Shown: one piece after another, positions 1-11,311 of the stretch
Position numbering within the stretch: the first letter of the stretch is position 1
Layout: the number at the start of each line of letters is the position of its first letter
The notes under the pieces: generated by a model
What the model was told of the DNA's origin: nothing
Seen by the model: only the letters and a program-made list of their open reading frames with translations
Databases searched by the model: none
NCBI GenBank assembly: GCA_030374765.1
Contig: JARGXX010000098.1
Coordinates: 1,240,001-1,304,000, forward strand
Direction: 5' to 3'
Source: Agarophyton chilense
Taxonomy: Eukaryota; Rhodophyta; Florideophyceae; Gracilariales; Gracilariaceae
Length of the DNA: 64,000 nt
Program-made: the position numbers and the translations under genes

Positions 1-307
1 TCTCGAAAGCCTTTGCACCTTCTCCCCTCTCTCGAGAGTCTGTCCCTTCCACATCAAGAATCACTAAAGGGTGGGGTTCAGGTCGGAGAGCTGTCCACAC
101 ACCCAATGTTGTGCGCCGTCTTCCGCTCTTAGGGGCATCTAGCACCGGAAAGCCAGTGCCAAATGCCCTATTCAGAAGGGTAGACTTGCCGCCAGATTGG
201 CATCCAACGACTGCAACTGTCGTATATTGCAAAGTAGTTTTTCCTTTCGCGCCAGGAAGAGAGTTGACGAAATGCCCTTCGGCGTCTATGAGCTGACAGG
301 CAGACAT
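1..307 (-). CDS. SEY1: RHD3/Sey1-type dynamin-like GTPase, N-terminal part (runs off the left edge)
   Basis: Reading the minus strand from the ATG at 307-305 gives an open frame to the window edge, about 102 residues. It begins MSACQLIDAEGHFVNSL, the usual RHD3/Sey1 opening. A P-loop GCQSGGKST lies near residues 37-45, followed by an LLNRAFGTGF stretch, a paired-threonine switch I region (RRRTTLGVW) and the G3 segment DVEGTDSRERGE. This order matches the GB1/RHD3 family, the atlastin-like GTPases that fuse ER tubules. Family knowledge predicts a large ER membrane protein with a C-terminal hairpin anchor, which lies outside the window. The gene is divergent from TAPT1 and shares the intervening 490 bp. 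I see no frame break. RHD3/Sey1 is preferred over GBP because of the EGTDSRERGE motif. Confidence 0.85.
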   Translation of the reverse strand, partial: MSACQLIDAEGHFVNSLPGAKGKTTLQYTTVAVVGCQSGGKSTLLNRAFGTGFPVLDAPKSGRRRTTLGVWTALRPEPHPLVILDVEGTDSRERGEGAKAFE

Positions 308-797
308 CGTGGAGCTATGCTTCTTCCGCTTGAAACAGCAAAGGAGCCTTGAAAAGTACCGGACGCTGCAGACGGTTGAAGGCGTGGGGACGGGCCAGAG
401 TCCACATGAGCGCTATTCAGATTCGGGGATCTTAACAAAGGTCCGAAAATCAACAAAAAATTAAGAGGCGAAGGTGTCACAGAATCCTTGTAAATCTACA
501 GCGTTCTTATTCATGTCTACCTGGTTTGCGTAGGGAGCAAGACAAAAACCTCTCTAAACGCAACGCCCCCATTTTGTGGCACCTTCGCTCATTTGGCACT
601 ACATATTTCGCATTTCACATTCCCCAGGTCTCTCCGAAGATATACCGAACCACTGACACTGAGGCCTTTTCACAATCATAATCCAAAGACAAGAAAAAGA
701 TTCAAGGTTTTCTCAATCGATATCCCTGAATAGAAGGGTTCTTCACCCCTTTTGATCATTTACTAGTACCGTTCGTTGCATCACTTTGATCCGTATC
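308..797. promoter_or_regulatory. Shared upstream region of SEY1 and TAPT1
   Basis: This is 490 bp between two divergent starts. Short open frames here (for example 286-480 minus) resemble nothing and are probably chance. I see no convincing TATA box. It must hold both promoters, by position only. Confidence 0.5.
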
Positions 798-2351
798 ATG
801 ACATCAGTGGCAAGTCAAGAATCAAGTACTCATCTTGAGACAACAAATTCGCCAAAGGCACCGAATCAAAAGCCACATTTGTTATCGAACATAGACCAGA
901 TTCATCGTCGCCACAAGATTCCTCGAAGTCACACCACAGGATCATCCCTTCATAATTCTCTATCATTAGCTCCTCCATCACCTTCTACAAGCCGTATGTC
1001 ATCAAGTACGAACCCTGCTGTTTTCCTCGCCAGACATCTGCTTGGCATCGATCAAGGGCCCACTCCGGATGCCCTGGAAGATGCTTGGAGCGTTGCGACC
1101 AAGCGTCGAGGAGTATATAACCTCTTCCAGGTCCCTACTCGTTTAGAACGTCTCTTGACGCTTGGGCAATTAATTTGCTTAGATGAGTTTCTTATGTTGT
1201 TCACTTATTTACCTCTCAGGGCGTTTATCTCCTTCTTCCGTCTCATCATTCCGTACTCTGGCAGCTCGATTCGTACCGCCTCTCGCGCACCTTGGTACCG
1301 CACATGTTGCATATCCTGGGCTGCAGACGTCCTACAACTCAGTCTCTTACTAATCACTGCATTAATTTTACGTTCCTTTGATATCAGCTGGATATACCAC
1401 AATATACGCGGACAGTCAGTAATCAAACTTTATGTTGTGTTTAACGTAATTGAGATTTTTGACCGGCTTTGTTCCTCATTCGGAATTGATGTACTTGACA
1501 GCCTTGGTTGGACAACTTCCTCGGCGGTGCAATTCTTCACGAGAGATCACAAGGACGCCAGCTCTGGTGCCATTCGCGCACGCGCAGTGCAAGGTATTGT
1601 GCTTCTGAGTAGAATGGCGTTCGATTACATATGTGCTCTGGTGTACATAATAATACATGCTACACTACTTCTAACGTGGGTTGTGACGCTGAATGTAGCT
1701 ATCAACACCCAAAATAATGCACTGCTAACGTTGCTGGTCTCCAATAACTTTGTAGAGCTCAAAGGGGCTGTATTCAAAAGCTTCAAGGTTCAGAATCTTT
1801 TTCAGATTGCTTGCTCGGATGCCGTTGAAAGATTTCAATTGTGCGTCTTCCTCGCAGTGATGTTGGTTGTGACAAACGCAGATGAGAAACTGTTCATGAC
1901 ATTTATTGTCATTTTGGTCTGTGAGATTACTGTGGATTGGATAAAACATGCTTTCGTGACAAAGTTCAATCGTATATCACCAAACGTTTATAGACAATTT
2001 TTCACTGTCATTTGTGAGGACTTATCCAAATCCAAGTCCCAGTCGGTGGTCCGAAGCATAGGAGGTGGCGGAGTTGCCAAGAGGACTGGGTTTGTTAATC
2101 TCCCTCTAGCTGCTCTCGTTACCCGAATGAGTGCAGGTTCGTTTCTTCGTCTACCACGGATCGGTATGCTTCTCATTTGGATGAGTCTAGTTGCAACTAA
2201 AACAGCCATAAGCATTTCATTAATAGGTCACTCTTGGCGCCACATTCGTGAGTCACGGAGCAGATCCGATGAAGAATCGGATAAAGACAGCGATTGGGTG
2301 CAGAAATTGATGCAAGTGGAAAGATACGATCTAATATCAAGGAACTCTTGA
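798..2351 (+). CDS. TAPT1: TAPT1 family multipass membrane protein
   Basis: Single-exon frame of 517 residues. The ATG at 798 is the first in frame; the open frame reaches back only to a TTG at 786. The first roughly 80 residues are Ser/Thr/Pro-rich and probably disordered. Next comes a conserved cytosolic-plus-membrane core. Landmarks are YNLFQVPTRLERLL, the segment YVVFNVIEIFDRLCSSFG, SNNFVELKGAVFKSF followed by NLFQIACSDAVERF, and the late WIKHAFVTKFNRI motif. These are diagnostic of the TAPT1 family (Pfam TAPT1). Several hydrophobic segments sit around residues 140-210, 285-320, 360-385 and 455-480. Human TAPT1 is linked to cilia and the secretory pathway; the role in algae is unknown. 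The charged C-terminus ends 51 bp before the EFL1 stop, so the two genes are convergent. Length is normal and no breaks are seen. Confidence 0.9.
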   Translation: MTSVASQESSTHLETTNSPKAPNQKPHLLSNIDQIHRRHKIPRSHTTGSSLHNSLSLAPPSPSTSRMSSSTNPAVFLARHLLGIDQGPTPDALEDAWSVATKRRGVYNLFQVPTRLERLLTLGQLICLDEFLMLFTYLPLRAFISFFRLIIPYSGSSIRTASRAPWYRTCCISWAADVLQLSLLLITALILRSFDISWIYHNIRGQSVIKLYVVFNVIEIFDRLCSSFGIDVLDSLGWTTSSAVQFFTRDHKDASSGAIRARAVQGIVLLSRMAFDYICALVYIIIHATLLLTWVVTLNVAINTQNNALLTLLVSNNFVELKGAVFKSFKVQNLFQIACSDAVERFQLCVFLAVMLVVTNADEKLFMTFIVILVCEITVDWIKHAFVTKFNRISPNVYRQFFTVICEDLSKSKSQSVVRSIGGGGVAKRTGFVNLPLAALVTRMSAGSFLRLPRIGMLLIWMSLVATKTAISISLIGHSWRHIRESRSRSDEESDKDSDWVQKLMQVERYDLISRNS

Positions 2352-2402
2352 AGGTCATCGAAACTCAAGAGTTCGGATAGGTGTGCGTTACGATCTAGCG
2401 CT

Positions 2403-5400
2403 TTATTTCTTTCTGGAAAGAGTTCGCTGCTTTTCTGCGTCAACGACTATCTTTTCCTCAACTTTCAAACCCTTTCTCCGTCGTATCCCGTTAACCAATT
2501 TGCGGGCGATATTGTTGTTTTCAGCAGTTGTATCCGATGCTCCAAGATCCTCAAGCTCCTCTTCCGTCTGAGGATACCAAAAAGGATCAAGTTCGATGCT
2601 TTCCCAGTGACTGAATACCATTTGTGGAACCGCAAAGCCGGAGGTTTGCTTTCGAAGCACATCAGCAAAGCCAAAGGAGTCTTGCACCGGCATGTACGCT
2701 TCAATTCCGAAAACGTTTACCCCTTCCTTCATTTCTTCATTCAACACTCGACCTCTTCTCTGCCCTAATACTGTGTAGGTCTTACCTAACACTTCTCCTG
2801 GCACTGATATGTCCACGTGAAGCACACCTTCCATCAGTCTGGCGTTGCCGTGTATCAAGGCAGTCCTCACTGCCTCCCGCACGCATCCAAGAAGAACACC
2901 TGAAGTGATTGAGGACTTTCCGTTCGGCCGAGAGAAATCGCCGTAATCACTGCAATTAACTTCATTCGTTTCGCCCTCTGGGCCTATGGCTGCTTTCAAA
3001 TCATCTTTGTCAATGTCCTTTGCTTCCAATAGATCGATAAGAAACGCCACCCCATGCATTGGTTCCTCACACAGGGGACCTGCTCGAGTCCCTAATTGAA
3101 ACCCGTTGACGATTGCCTTCTCGATCTCGAGTGAATAACCGGGAGAGCATGGTGTTGTCTCTTCCTCTCTTCCGAAAACAGCTCGCACAGTTGCAGTTCT
3201 CCCATTATATGAATACGGTCCGATCAGAATGTTAGAGCCAAATTGTTTAGGGCCACAGGACCAAACGCGCGGAAATACGCTCTCCAGCCAAAAATTCACG
3301 ATCGATGATTGAGACGTTCTTCGAGTGCTCGATTCTTGTGCAAATTCCTCGATGGCATCTACAAGCTCTTGTCTTAAAGAAGTTGTTTTTTCTGCGTCAC
3401 CATTCCCACCTTGTTCCTGGCTTCTAAGAAAGACTCCAGCTCTATCCAAGACTGTTGCAAGAGGAGGCGGAAGCGGAGTAGCAGTAATTCTAAACGTGGT
3501 CGAATCATTGGTCACGCATACGAGATGACCTTGATTAATGAAACCCGGTTCTATGTAACTGGGGGCTTCCTTGCTTTTTTCGACGTTTATTCGCCATGAC
3601 GAACTACCAACGGCAGATTTTGTTTGCAGAGACTGATTAATTCCAATATCGCTCCTTCCCATAATACCCGATGTCGGTGTTGTCTCCGTACGCGTAGCAG
3701 CCTTCGTACAGGTACTTTGAGGCTCTACAGGAAGGGGCACATGAGGAGATGCACCACCGTTGACTGTTTCTCTGAAAGGAACAATTGGCTTCGAGACATG
3801 TATCCGCACACCTTTCGCAAACCTCTCACGAAGGTCTTTGAGACATCGTTCCAGGTGAAGCTCCCCATTCGCCGCAATGATATGCTCTCCTTTTGCAGAA
3901 AGGAGGGTTTCCACTGCCGGGTCTGCTTGGTTGAGCTTTCGAAGTCCTGTCTGAAGCTTTCCTGCCTCACTGTGTAGATGTGGCTCCACAGCAACACGTA
4001 CTAGGGCCTCTTGATTGACAAATGTTCCCGCAGAAGAATTAAATCCCACGGGGAGACAGTATCCCGGAGGCTCAGAGCTGAGCGTAGCAGTTTTGAGAAC
4101 ACAATCTTCCAGACCACCAATACCGACGATACATCCCGCAGAGGCAGAACGAATGGGATTCATTCCTCTTCCCATCAAGAGATAAAGCCCTGTCACAGTG
4201 GCTTCCGATACCAGGCTTTCATCAAATCTGCCGTCCACCATGAACTTGAATTTTGGGGAATAAACAAAGACGTGATCACCGACGGAGAGCTTTCCGGAGA
4301 GTATTCTGGCAAATGCTACCATTGTCTCCCTCGCCGCTGCCCCTTTTTCTTCAGGGTCAGGGTTCGGCCGCCCTGCAGCTTTTTCGCCATCTTCCAAGCT
4401 CTTTGGTGTTCTTATGTTGATCTGCCCGCCTCCCGAGTCGGCATCTTTCTCGATCATTTTGGCTACGTACGCAATGAACGGGTCGCTTGTATTTGTTGAC
4501 GCCTGAGAAATGGACTTCTTCTGGCGTTCTAGGCTTTCGATAACCCGCGCCTTAACTCGCTCGTCTTCAAACTTGGCGTCGTAAACAATATCCGGGTTTC
4601 CCCACAACGCTTGCAATCGATTCCTTTCGACTTGAGCTTCAGCTACGCAGGGCATCTTCTCAATAACGGTGTTAAGAAGGCATGAAGATGCAGGCAACCA
4701 CGAGTTCATTATTGCCTTCAATGCAGTCGAAGCATCCCTGTGGTTCAAATCTCTCGAGTTCACTTTGATGCCCAGTTTCGAAACGAAATGCTTTCGCTTT
4801 TGAACGGCCAAATCATGATCATGTTGCGTCTTCAACAATGTGTCGTACACGGCGTGGATGTTTGCCATTATACATTGGACAAACAATGGCTTCGATTTTG
4901 ATCGAACATCTGCAACCTTTCGCCTAACTATTCGTTTCGCCTTAGGTTCAAGATAGTACTCGCCCCACAAGGTCTTATTCAACACCCTGCGAGATATTCC
5001 CTCTCTCTCAGAAAAAAAGTGTGCAAAGTCGATTATCCGAAAGGCCCACCCATCCAAAGCCGAAGCGAAAACAACGTTTCCGACTTCGGGGGAAAAGTAT
5101 CCGCTTACGGTGTTGTGATTTGTATGAGATGAATCCTCTTGAAGGCTCCATTCTGCGTCATTTTCGGCTTGATTGTCAATCTCTGAGGCCGCAGCCATCA
5201 TTTTTTCCACCTGACGCACGCCCATTATGACATTCGCTTCCCCCAATGTGCCTAAGATATGTTCGTAAGCTTCTTGAGGATCAAGGTCAAGCTCCACAAA
5301 TAGCCGGTCGATTTTGTTGAGGACAAGAACTGGTCGTAGTTCGTGCTTCAACGCAGCTCTCAGAACCGTGACAGTTTGGACGCAAACCCCTTCCACCACA

Positions 5401-5850
5401 TCTACAACGATAAAAGAACCATCGCATATTCGCAAAGCAGCTTGCACTTCACCGCTGAAGTCTACGTGTCCTGGGGAGTCGATGAGATTGATTATGTTCA
5501 ATGGTGCGTCGCCTATTTGTCATGCAGGTTGAGAAGTATTGGTGATAACTAGCAGCAATGTGAGCAAAAAGGGACTTTGAAACTGGTGAGGCAAGGAGAT
5601 GGGAGGTGAACATACCGGAAACGCGGTACCCGAGAGCAATAGAAGAGGACTTCATTGTTATACCTCTTCGTTGCTCATCTTCACGAGAGTCCATATACCG
5701 AGCTTTGCCGGCGGAACGAGTGGATATGATTCCATTGGAGGCAATTAGAGAATCTGTTAGAGCTGACTTTCCATGGTCAACGTGTGCAAGCATGCAGACA
5801 TTCCAAATGCGCGAAGGCGGTTCCTTGACTTCCGGTTGCGCAAGACTCAT
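2403..5850 (-). CDS. EFL1: EFL1/Ria1, ribosome-maturation GTPase (two exons)
   Basis: Exon 1 is 5850-5616 and exon 2 is 5512-2403, joined in phase across a 103-bp intron, giving 1114 residues. This equals the usual EFL1 length. GTPase motifs in order are AHVDHGKS (22-29), [13 protein letters not shown] (90-94, just after the junction) and NKID (144-147). An EF2-like domain II, a long insertion and EF2-like domains III-V follow. Signatures include [16 protein letters not shown] and, near the end, [22 protein letters not shown]1 works with SBDS to release eIF6 from pre-60S subunits in the cytoplasm. It differs from EF2 by the large insertion and the missing diphthamide-loop context. The ATG at 5850 is the only one before the G1 motif. 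It is convergent with TAPT1. No frame break is visible. Confidence 0.93.
5513..5615 (-). other. Spliceosomal intron of EFL1 (103 bp)
   Basis: On the minus strand it begins GTATGT right after the codons for RVS plus one base and ends AAATAG. Removing it restores [18 protein letters not shown] without a shift. It interrupts the GTPase domain between G2 and G3. Confidence 0.9.
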
Positions 5851-6568
5851 TTTTGGTTAAAGAGTTGGGTTGGGTGTCCTCGAAGGAATTGTCTGCTCGA
5901 TTTGCACAGGCTTTTGAGAGCATCTCTACCGTACCATAATAAATGAAATCTATTCCACTTTTTATCATTCAGAGCATAAATCGAGCTCTACCCCGATGCC
6001 ATCACGGTGAGGAATTTTCCTCAACAAATTTTTTGGGGAGTTTGGGTGCAGCGGTCCAACATCATCCTGTCTCGGCACCCTTGTCCCATCACAAGGTGAA
6101 ACTCACCTTCCAAAGGTGAGCTCATCCTGAGACAGGGTGACCTCACCCGCGTTCTCACTTTTTGGGACAATCCTCACGTATACAGATGCAACGCATCAGG
6201 AGAGATGGAGAAGCTTAGAGAGAGGTTTGAGTAGCTGGGAGCACAGTTCTACATTATCTTCAATAGAATTTAAAGTTGATAATTTTAATATGGTATTTAA
6301 GTAGCAATGAGTTCATGATGCAAACTTTTTTTACGTAACCCCGTTCTTTTGGGGTGATGAATTTCATCACCCTTTTTTGGGGTGAAATTGGGGTGAGGAG
6401 GTCCCACTTCACCCTAGCAGGGTGAGGGAGTCCCGCTCCCGGGCGAACTTCACACTAAGTCAGGGTGACATCACCCCATCCCTCACGCAGTGGGACCCAC
6501 TCCTCACCCCGCGGGACCCTAAGTTCACCTCGCGAGATCGCAAAAGTTCGCAGGCGCTCTTCAGCATC
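5851..6568. repeat. Intergenic region rich in GGTGA/TCACC inverted copies
   Basis: Between EFL1 and the piggyBac-like frame lie two clusters, about 6070-6180 and 6345-6540. In them GGGTGA and its complement TCACCC recur in both orientations. One perfect arm pair, GGGTGATGAA against TTTCATCACCC, sits near 6351-6372. The second cluster ends about 30 bp before the piggyBac-like ATG at 6569, so these may be subterminal repeats of that element. The 6240-6330 segment between the clusters is A+T-rich and shows nothing. Confidence 0.45.
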
Positions 6569-7840
6569 ATGTCACAGTCTCGACGACAAGCGAGCACGGT
6601 TTGCAAGACACGCTGTCCACAGATTGATAATTTCACACACTCTCCCGAACATGGCAGTCCTCAACATGCATTCTCTTACGTCCAGAACTACGATCCGGCC
6701 CTTCAGTCACCCGCGGTGCGTTCATTGTCTGACCATGACCCAGAAGAGATTTGTCATCTATCGCAGGAGGATAGTGTCCAACCCGATGATCAAGAACCAG
6801 TGTATCCTGCAGATCGTGAACAAAACATAACGCTCTAGCTAACGGCAAACAAATACAACGAAGAACACGTTGTCTTCACGTTTCAATCGGAAGAAGAGGA
6901 GGATGATAGTCTGTATAACCCTGAGATCACACAAGCCAGCAACCCAGGAACTGATTGTTCACATGAATAGTCTGTACACGCTTCTCAACGCCTAGAAGTC
7001 ATGGACGAAGAACTTCAGCAGTTGCGTACAGATTTTTCTGGGAACAGTTCACAGAGGATGAGCAAATCATTCTCATTAAACGCTTATAACGCGCAACAGA
7101 TGGTTGTTCAAGACGTATGGTCATCGCTTTTTGACTGGGATATGGAGAATCTCTTGGATGACAGCATTGATTCGATTAACTCTATAGAGCCAACCAATGC
7201 CGACGGCGAGAATGTGAATGACGGAACACGAGGACAACTCAAAGGCCTTGAGGACTGGAGTTATGCGTCGCCGTTTCAGTCTTTTTCAATCGACATTGAT
7301 GGAATCAATGACTCACTTGGCAAGCGATTTCTTTCAGAGTCAAATCATATTCTCCAACGAGGAACTAAAGAAGGAGAAGAAGAGATTGGTATTAGAAATA
7401 TAATCACACAGACTAACTTGACACGATTGAATATATTGGACGTGTTTCTTTCAGAGCATGTTTTGCTCAAGGTAGTTTCAAACGTAATTCGCGTTCTCAA
7501 TCATAGAAGACACAAATCAGCTACACCTTTTGAGTTCAAGGGAGCTCTCATCTTTCATGTTTTGGCAGCATCCTACTCTTTTTCAGTGAGTACCATAACC
7601 GCAAACAGAAACAAGGAGTTTTTCTTTCAAATGGGCATATCTAATTCTCGATACGCAGATATATGGTGTGCACTGTCTTGCACTGTTGGTCTAAGACAGC
7701 GCGTAGATAATCTCGGAGATGGGTGGTCTAACTTTCCGCAAAGGGCGAATGCAATGATCACTGAACTTGAAGATGAATTGACGACAGTGAATAGACTCTT
7801 TCTCTATGTACCTGGTCTAACAATTTTCATTCCGAGGGCG
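6569..7840 (+). pseudogene. piggyBac-like transposase, 5' half, truncated
   Basis: One reading frame from the ATG at 6569 carries two internal stops (about 6836 and 6968) and then stays open to about 7840. The first part is Ser/Gln/Glu-rich and unstructured. From about 7500 the protein shows the piggyBac entry region: TPFEFKGALIFHVLAAS, later NSRYADIWCALSCTVGLR, and ITELEDELTTVNRLFLYVPG, where the family has the run leading to its first catalytic Asp. The aligned piggyBac signal stops there. From about 7840 a different frame codes Ty3 Gag, so the Ty3 element inserted here or a recombination joined them. No matching 3' half was found on the far side of the Ty3 block. The best guess is a PGBD-type family like those of oomycetes and algae. 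Confidence 0.5.
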
Positions 7841-7845
7841 CTGCT

Positions 7846-8847
7846 ATGTGGCTATTTCAGTTTTACCTGAAAGTGCAAGCATACTACTTGCTGCAGGGTA
7901 GGCTCCGCGTCAATACCTTAGCGATGGATGAGGATGGCACAAAGATGTTGGAGTCATACCCAGAAGTAGTCAATTTCCTTTTGGAAACATACGCCACCGA
8001 TGAGGCTATCCAATAGGCTTATTCGGAAGTCCTCGCCTACCATCAAAGGTCTAAGCAAACTGAATCGAATTCTTCGCTCGCGCTGTGGAATCTGGCAACC
8101 CGCTGTGGTAATGTGTTCACTACCTCCAGGTTAAAGTCGCTATTTGCCGACAATATCGACAAAGCGATCCCTTCTCAGGTACGCAATTACCTGCCACTAA
8201 CCGAAAAGTAAACTACAATGGGCTGGCTCGATACTCCCAAGGCCTTGGAGATACCCTTTGGCTGGGAAAGAGACCAGCCGTGCCTCCAACCTCGAAAGAT
8301 AAATCGAAAAGGTCGGTCTTGGAAATTGAAGACACCACAACCTCAGAGGGTAGCTCGCATATCGAAGTACCGATAGGGACCGCTATCCACTTGGTAGCGA
8401 CCCAGGGGCGGTTCTCAAAACCTGAAGGTAGGAAACTGGTCGTCAACGCGTACAAGAAAATCGGTACAATCGCCGCAAAGTGCGATGAGCTCGCAGAGGA
8501 TGCCGGTAATGAGCTCCCATAACTCGCCACCCACATCCTACGCCACTGCTCCTACCAACTAAGTTTCGAAGATCCCCTCAATGGTAACGCGAGACCCCCG
8601 AACTGGAGGCCTCTTTTGCTGGTTCTGTCTCGCGACAGACCATTTGGCAAACAAATGCGCTAAATTACCTCCAGGGAAGAGAGACCAGTTGATTCAGGCT
8701 CGCATGCAGAATCACCAACGCCTCTATAAGTCTTCAACGCAAGCACCAAATAGGTTCCAACCCCGTACATCGGTACAGGTCAATACAATCGAGGACACAC
8801 CAAACATGGACTCAGCCCCGGAGGAAAACACCGAATGGTTGGCGTAA
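7846..8847 (+). pseudogene. Ty3 Gag fragment with CCHC zinc knuckle
   Basis: From about 7846 the plus strand reads FYLKVQAYYLLQGR and PEVVNFLLETYATDEAI, then after a stop LWNLATRCGNVFTTSRL and IPSQVRNYL, a capsid-like Gag pattern. After a frame change, 8581-8847 encodes a CCHC knuckle CWFCLATDHLANKC (C-x2-C-x4-H-x4-C). The start of Gag is absent. The second Ty3 copy at 20.5-22.7 kb contains the same modules, including a matching VVKFFLEVSAIDDI segment, so both belong to one lineage. Confidence 0.7.
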
Positions 8848-8972
8848 TGGCCGAACCCAACCTGCATTTGGAAGGCCAGTCGATACCCAGAACCTTGAAG
8901 GTGGAAGAGAACACGTCACAACCAGTTCCGGTTTGTCATACAAAGTACAACAACTATAAAGTACGTGCTTAA

Positions 8973-9746
8973 ATGTGTTTCTCCGATCTCCTTGCGGTTC
9001 TGGTCACCTGCGTGCTGGATACGGGGGCCGGCCCAAACGTCCTGAACTCCCGCGTCATACCTGAGGCGGTACTTCAGAACTTGAGCCGACCTCCCGACAA
9101 CAACCCGCTGGTGGATGCAAATGAGCGCCCATTAAACCTTCGAGGTACGCCAACCACTGTGGTCCAGCTCGGACACCTCAAGGTAAGACTTCAATTCTTT
9201 GTTGTCGACCGCTTACCAACAGACTGCCTACTAGGTACGAACTTCATTGACAGACATGTCAAAGCAATCCTTCCTGGTTCCCGTACAGTCGCCCTACGTC
9301 ACGGGGGACGAATTGCCATTTTAGGTAATACGGAAACCAAACGGGGATGGTTCGTCAAACCGAAGAAGATTGTATCCACCGAAACGGTCTCCAACAAAGT
9401 GCGCATTACCAAACAGGTTGTTATCCCGCCAATGCACAAAATATTGGTATCGGTGTCTTGTGCGACCCCCGGGCTGGTCATACTACAAAACCATCCGAGG
9501 TTAGCACATCGACACCTCACCTTGATGGCCAACGGGATTGTCGACAACATTCCAAATCACCCCTCTAAGGTGTGTCTCAGTAACTTCAGCAGTCACGACG
9601 TGAAGTTACCGAAAAATACCAATGTTGGCATCGCACTACCGGCACCACAAGGGGTCTTCACCGTAGCTCACGCTGATATCGGCGATGTCGCCTTTGATAA
9701 GGAAGGGGGTGCGCAAATGCGTTCACAACCACAAAGGTACCGATAA
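8973..9746 (+). pseudogene. Ty3 aspartic protease
   Basis: Open for 257 codons. The active-site triad reads LDTGAGPNVL near residue 16, and the second conserved segment is LPTDCLLGTNFIDRH, a retroviral-type protease flap-to-helix pattern. The downstream part (VIPPMHKILVSV) is the linker typical of this lineage and recurs in the copy at 22.3 kb. The frame ends nine bases before the RT frame, in a different phase. Confidence 0.75.
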
Positions 9747-9754
9747 ACACTAAC

Positions 9755-10629
9755 GTGGAATTAAAGCTAACCGATAAGGCATCGGTAGACAAAGAAGAGG
9801 AACCTGACCCTGAGAGGCAATGGAAAGATACAGTCCAGATCGGAAAAGATAACGGCGAACTGCGGGGCCGTATTCTCGACCTTCTGGAGGAGTTCGAAAC
9901 CATGTGGTCAGGCCATCTGGGCCAAATTAAGGCCACAAAGCATCGCATCGAGCTCCTCCCTGACTCGAAGCCGATTTATCAGCAACCATACCGTGCAGGT
10001 CCGAAGGCGAGAGAAGTAGAACTCAAAGAAGTGGAGCGAATGCTCCAAGAAGGTGTAATTGAACCAGCCAACTCAGATTGGGCTAGTCCCGTGATTCTGG
10101 TTGGCATAACCGTATGAGGTTCTGTGTGGACTATAGGGGGCTCAATAGCGAGACAGTCAGGGACTCGTACCCGATACCTAGAATGGATGAGTGCATCGAC
10201 TCCTTGGGAGATGCGCAGATATTTACCACCTTGGATGCCAATTGTGGTTGTTGGCAGGTACCTGTAGGTGAGGAAGATCGAGACAAAACGACCTTCACGT
10301 GCCATGCAGGTTTGTTTCGCTTCACGCGGATGCCTTTCGGGTTGCGCAATGCTCCAGCCACCTTTCAAAGGGCGCTGGACATCATCCTTTCGAATGCTAA
10401 GTGGACAACCGCCTTGGTATACATCGATGATGTAATCATCTACTCCAGATCGGTAGAAGAGCATTTTGCTCACGTGCGCAGCGTACTAACACTCCTAGCT
10501 GAGGAGGGGGTGACGTTGAAGCTACGCAAATGCGTCTTCTTTACCAGAACGGTTGAATACCTGGGCCACATCATACGCCCTGGTACCCTAGAGGTTGCTC
10601 CGAGCAACATTAGAGCCATACAGAAGTAG
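9755..10629 (+). pseudogene. Ty3 reverse transcriptase (one frameshift)
   Basis: Two overlapping frames make up the RT. The first (9755-10117) ends EPANSDWASPVILVG, the RT entry motif. The second (from 10114) has MRFCVDYRGLN, DSYPIPRMDECIDSLG, FTTLDANCGCWQVPV, FTRMPFGLRNAPATFQR, and the catalytic ALVYIDDVIIYS with the YxDD box intact. The few residues expected between them (KKKDGT-like) are lost at the frame change near 10110. It ends with EYLGHIIRPGTLEV, the thumb. Confidence 0.85.
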
Positions 10630-11129
10630 CGGCTCCCCTCAACAAGAAGCTCCAGAAAGGTGAACCTGAACGGTTTGAGAATCTATCGAACGACGAAATG
10701 GATACCTTTGAGGAATTGAAACGAGCGCTGTTGTCGCCGCCGATGTTAGCGTTGCCGAAAACAAGTCTACCGTACACGCTGGATACGGATGCATCCCATG
10801 CCCAAATTGGTTGTTGTCTCATGCCGGAGCAGCACAACAGAGACAAATTACCTATAGGGTACTGGAGCCGCGCTATGAATGAGGCGGAGCAGAACTACAC
10901 GGTAAACGAGAAGGAATGTCTAGCAGTAGTGTGGAGCATGTTGATGCTCCGTCCATACCTTTATGGTGAACGCTTTATGTCGCGCACGGACCACGACGCC
11001 TTATGGTGGATCCTCGGACTCGCAGATGCGTCTGGTAGACTTGCTAATTGGAGGTTGAGACTGTCGGGGTTTGAATACCAAGTACAGTACCGCCCAAGTA
11101 TCAAGCACAACATAGCTGATGCTATGTAA
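10630..11129 (+). pseudogene. Ty3 RNase H
   Basis: Continues RT in a third phase. Catalytic residues are visible in LDTDASHAQIGCCL, NEKECLAVVW and FMSRTDHDALWWIL. The domain ends YRPSIKHNIADAM followed by a TAG, where the family has DALSR. The stop therefore replaces a coding position and separates RNase H from integrase. Confidence 0.8.
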
Positions 11130-11311
11130 CGCTTAAACACCTCAGGGTTAGAGACAGAACCGGTGGACGATAATACCCCGTGCTTTTTGGTGTCATCAAT
11201 CCAAAATGGTACAGGCGAACACCTAGAAGGATGTTGGGACTTACCTGAAGAAAGTGCTTTGCGGAACACCGACATGGCACGCAGATACTGACCCTAGAGG
11301 AAACGAACGTC

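Noticed and set aside
4755..4775. B-box-like GGTTCAAATC
   Set aside because: It is inside the EFL1 coding sequence with no tRNA fold.
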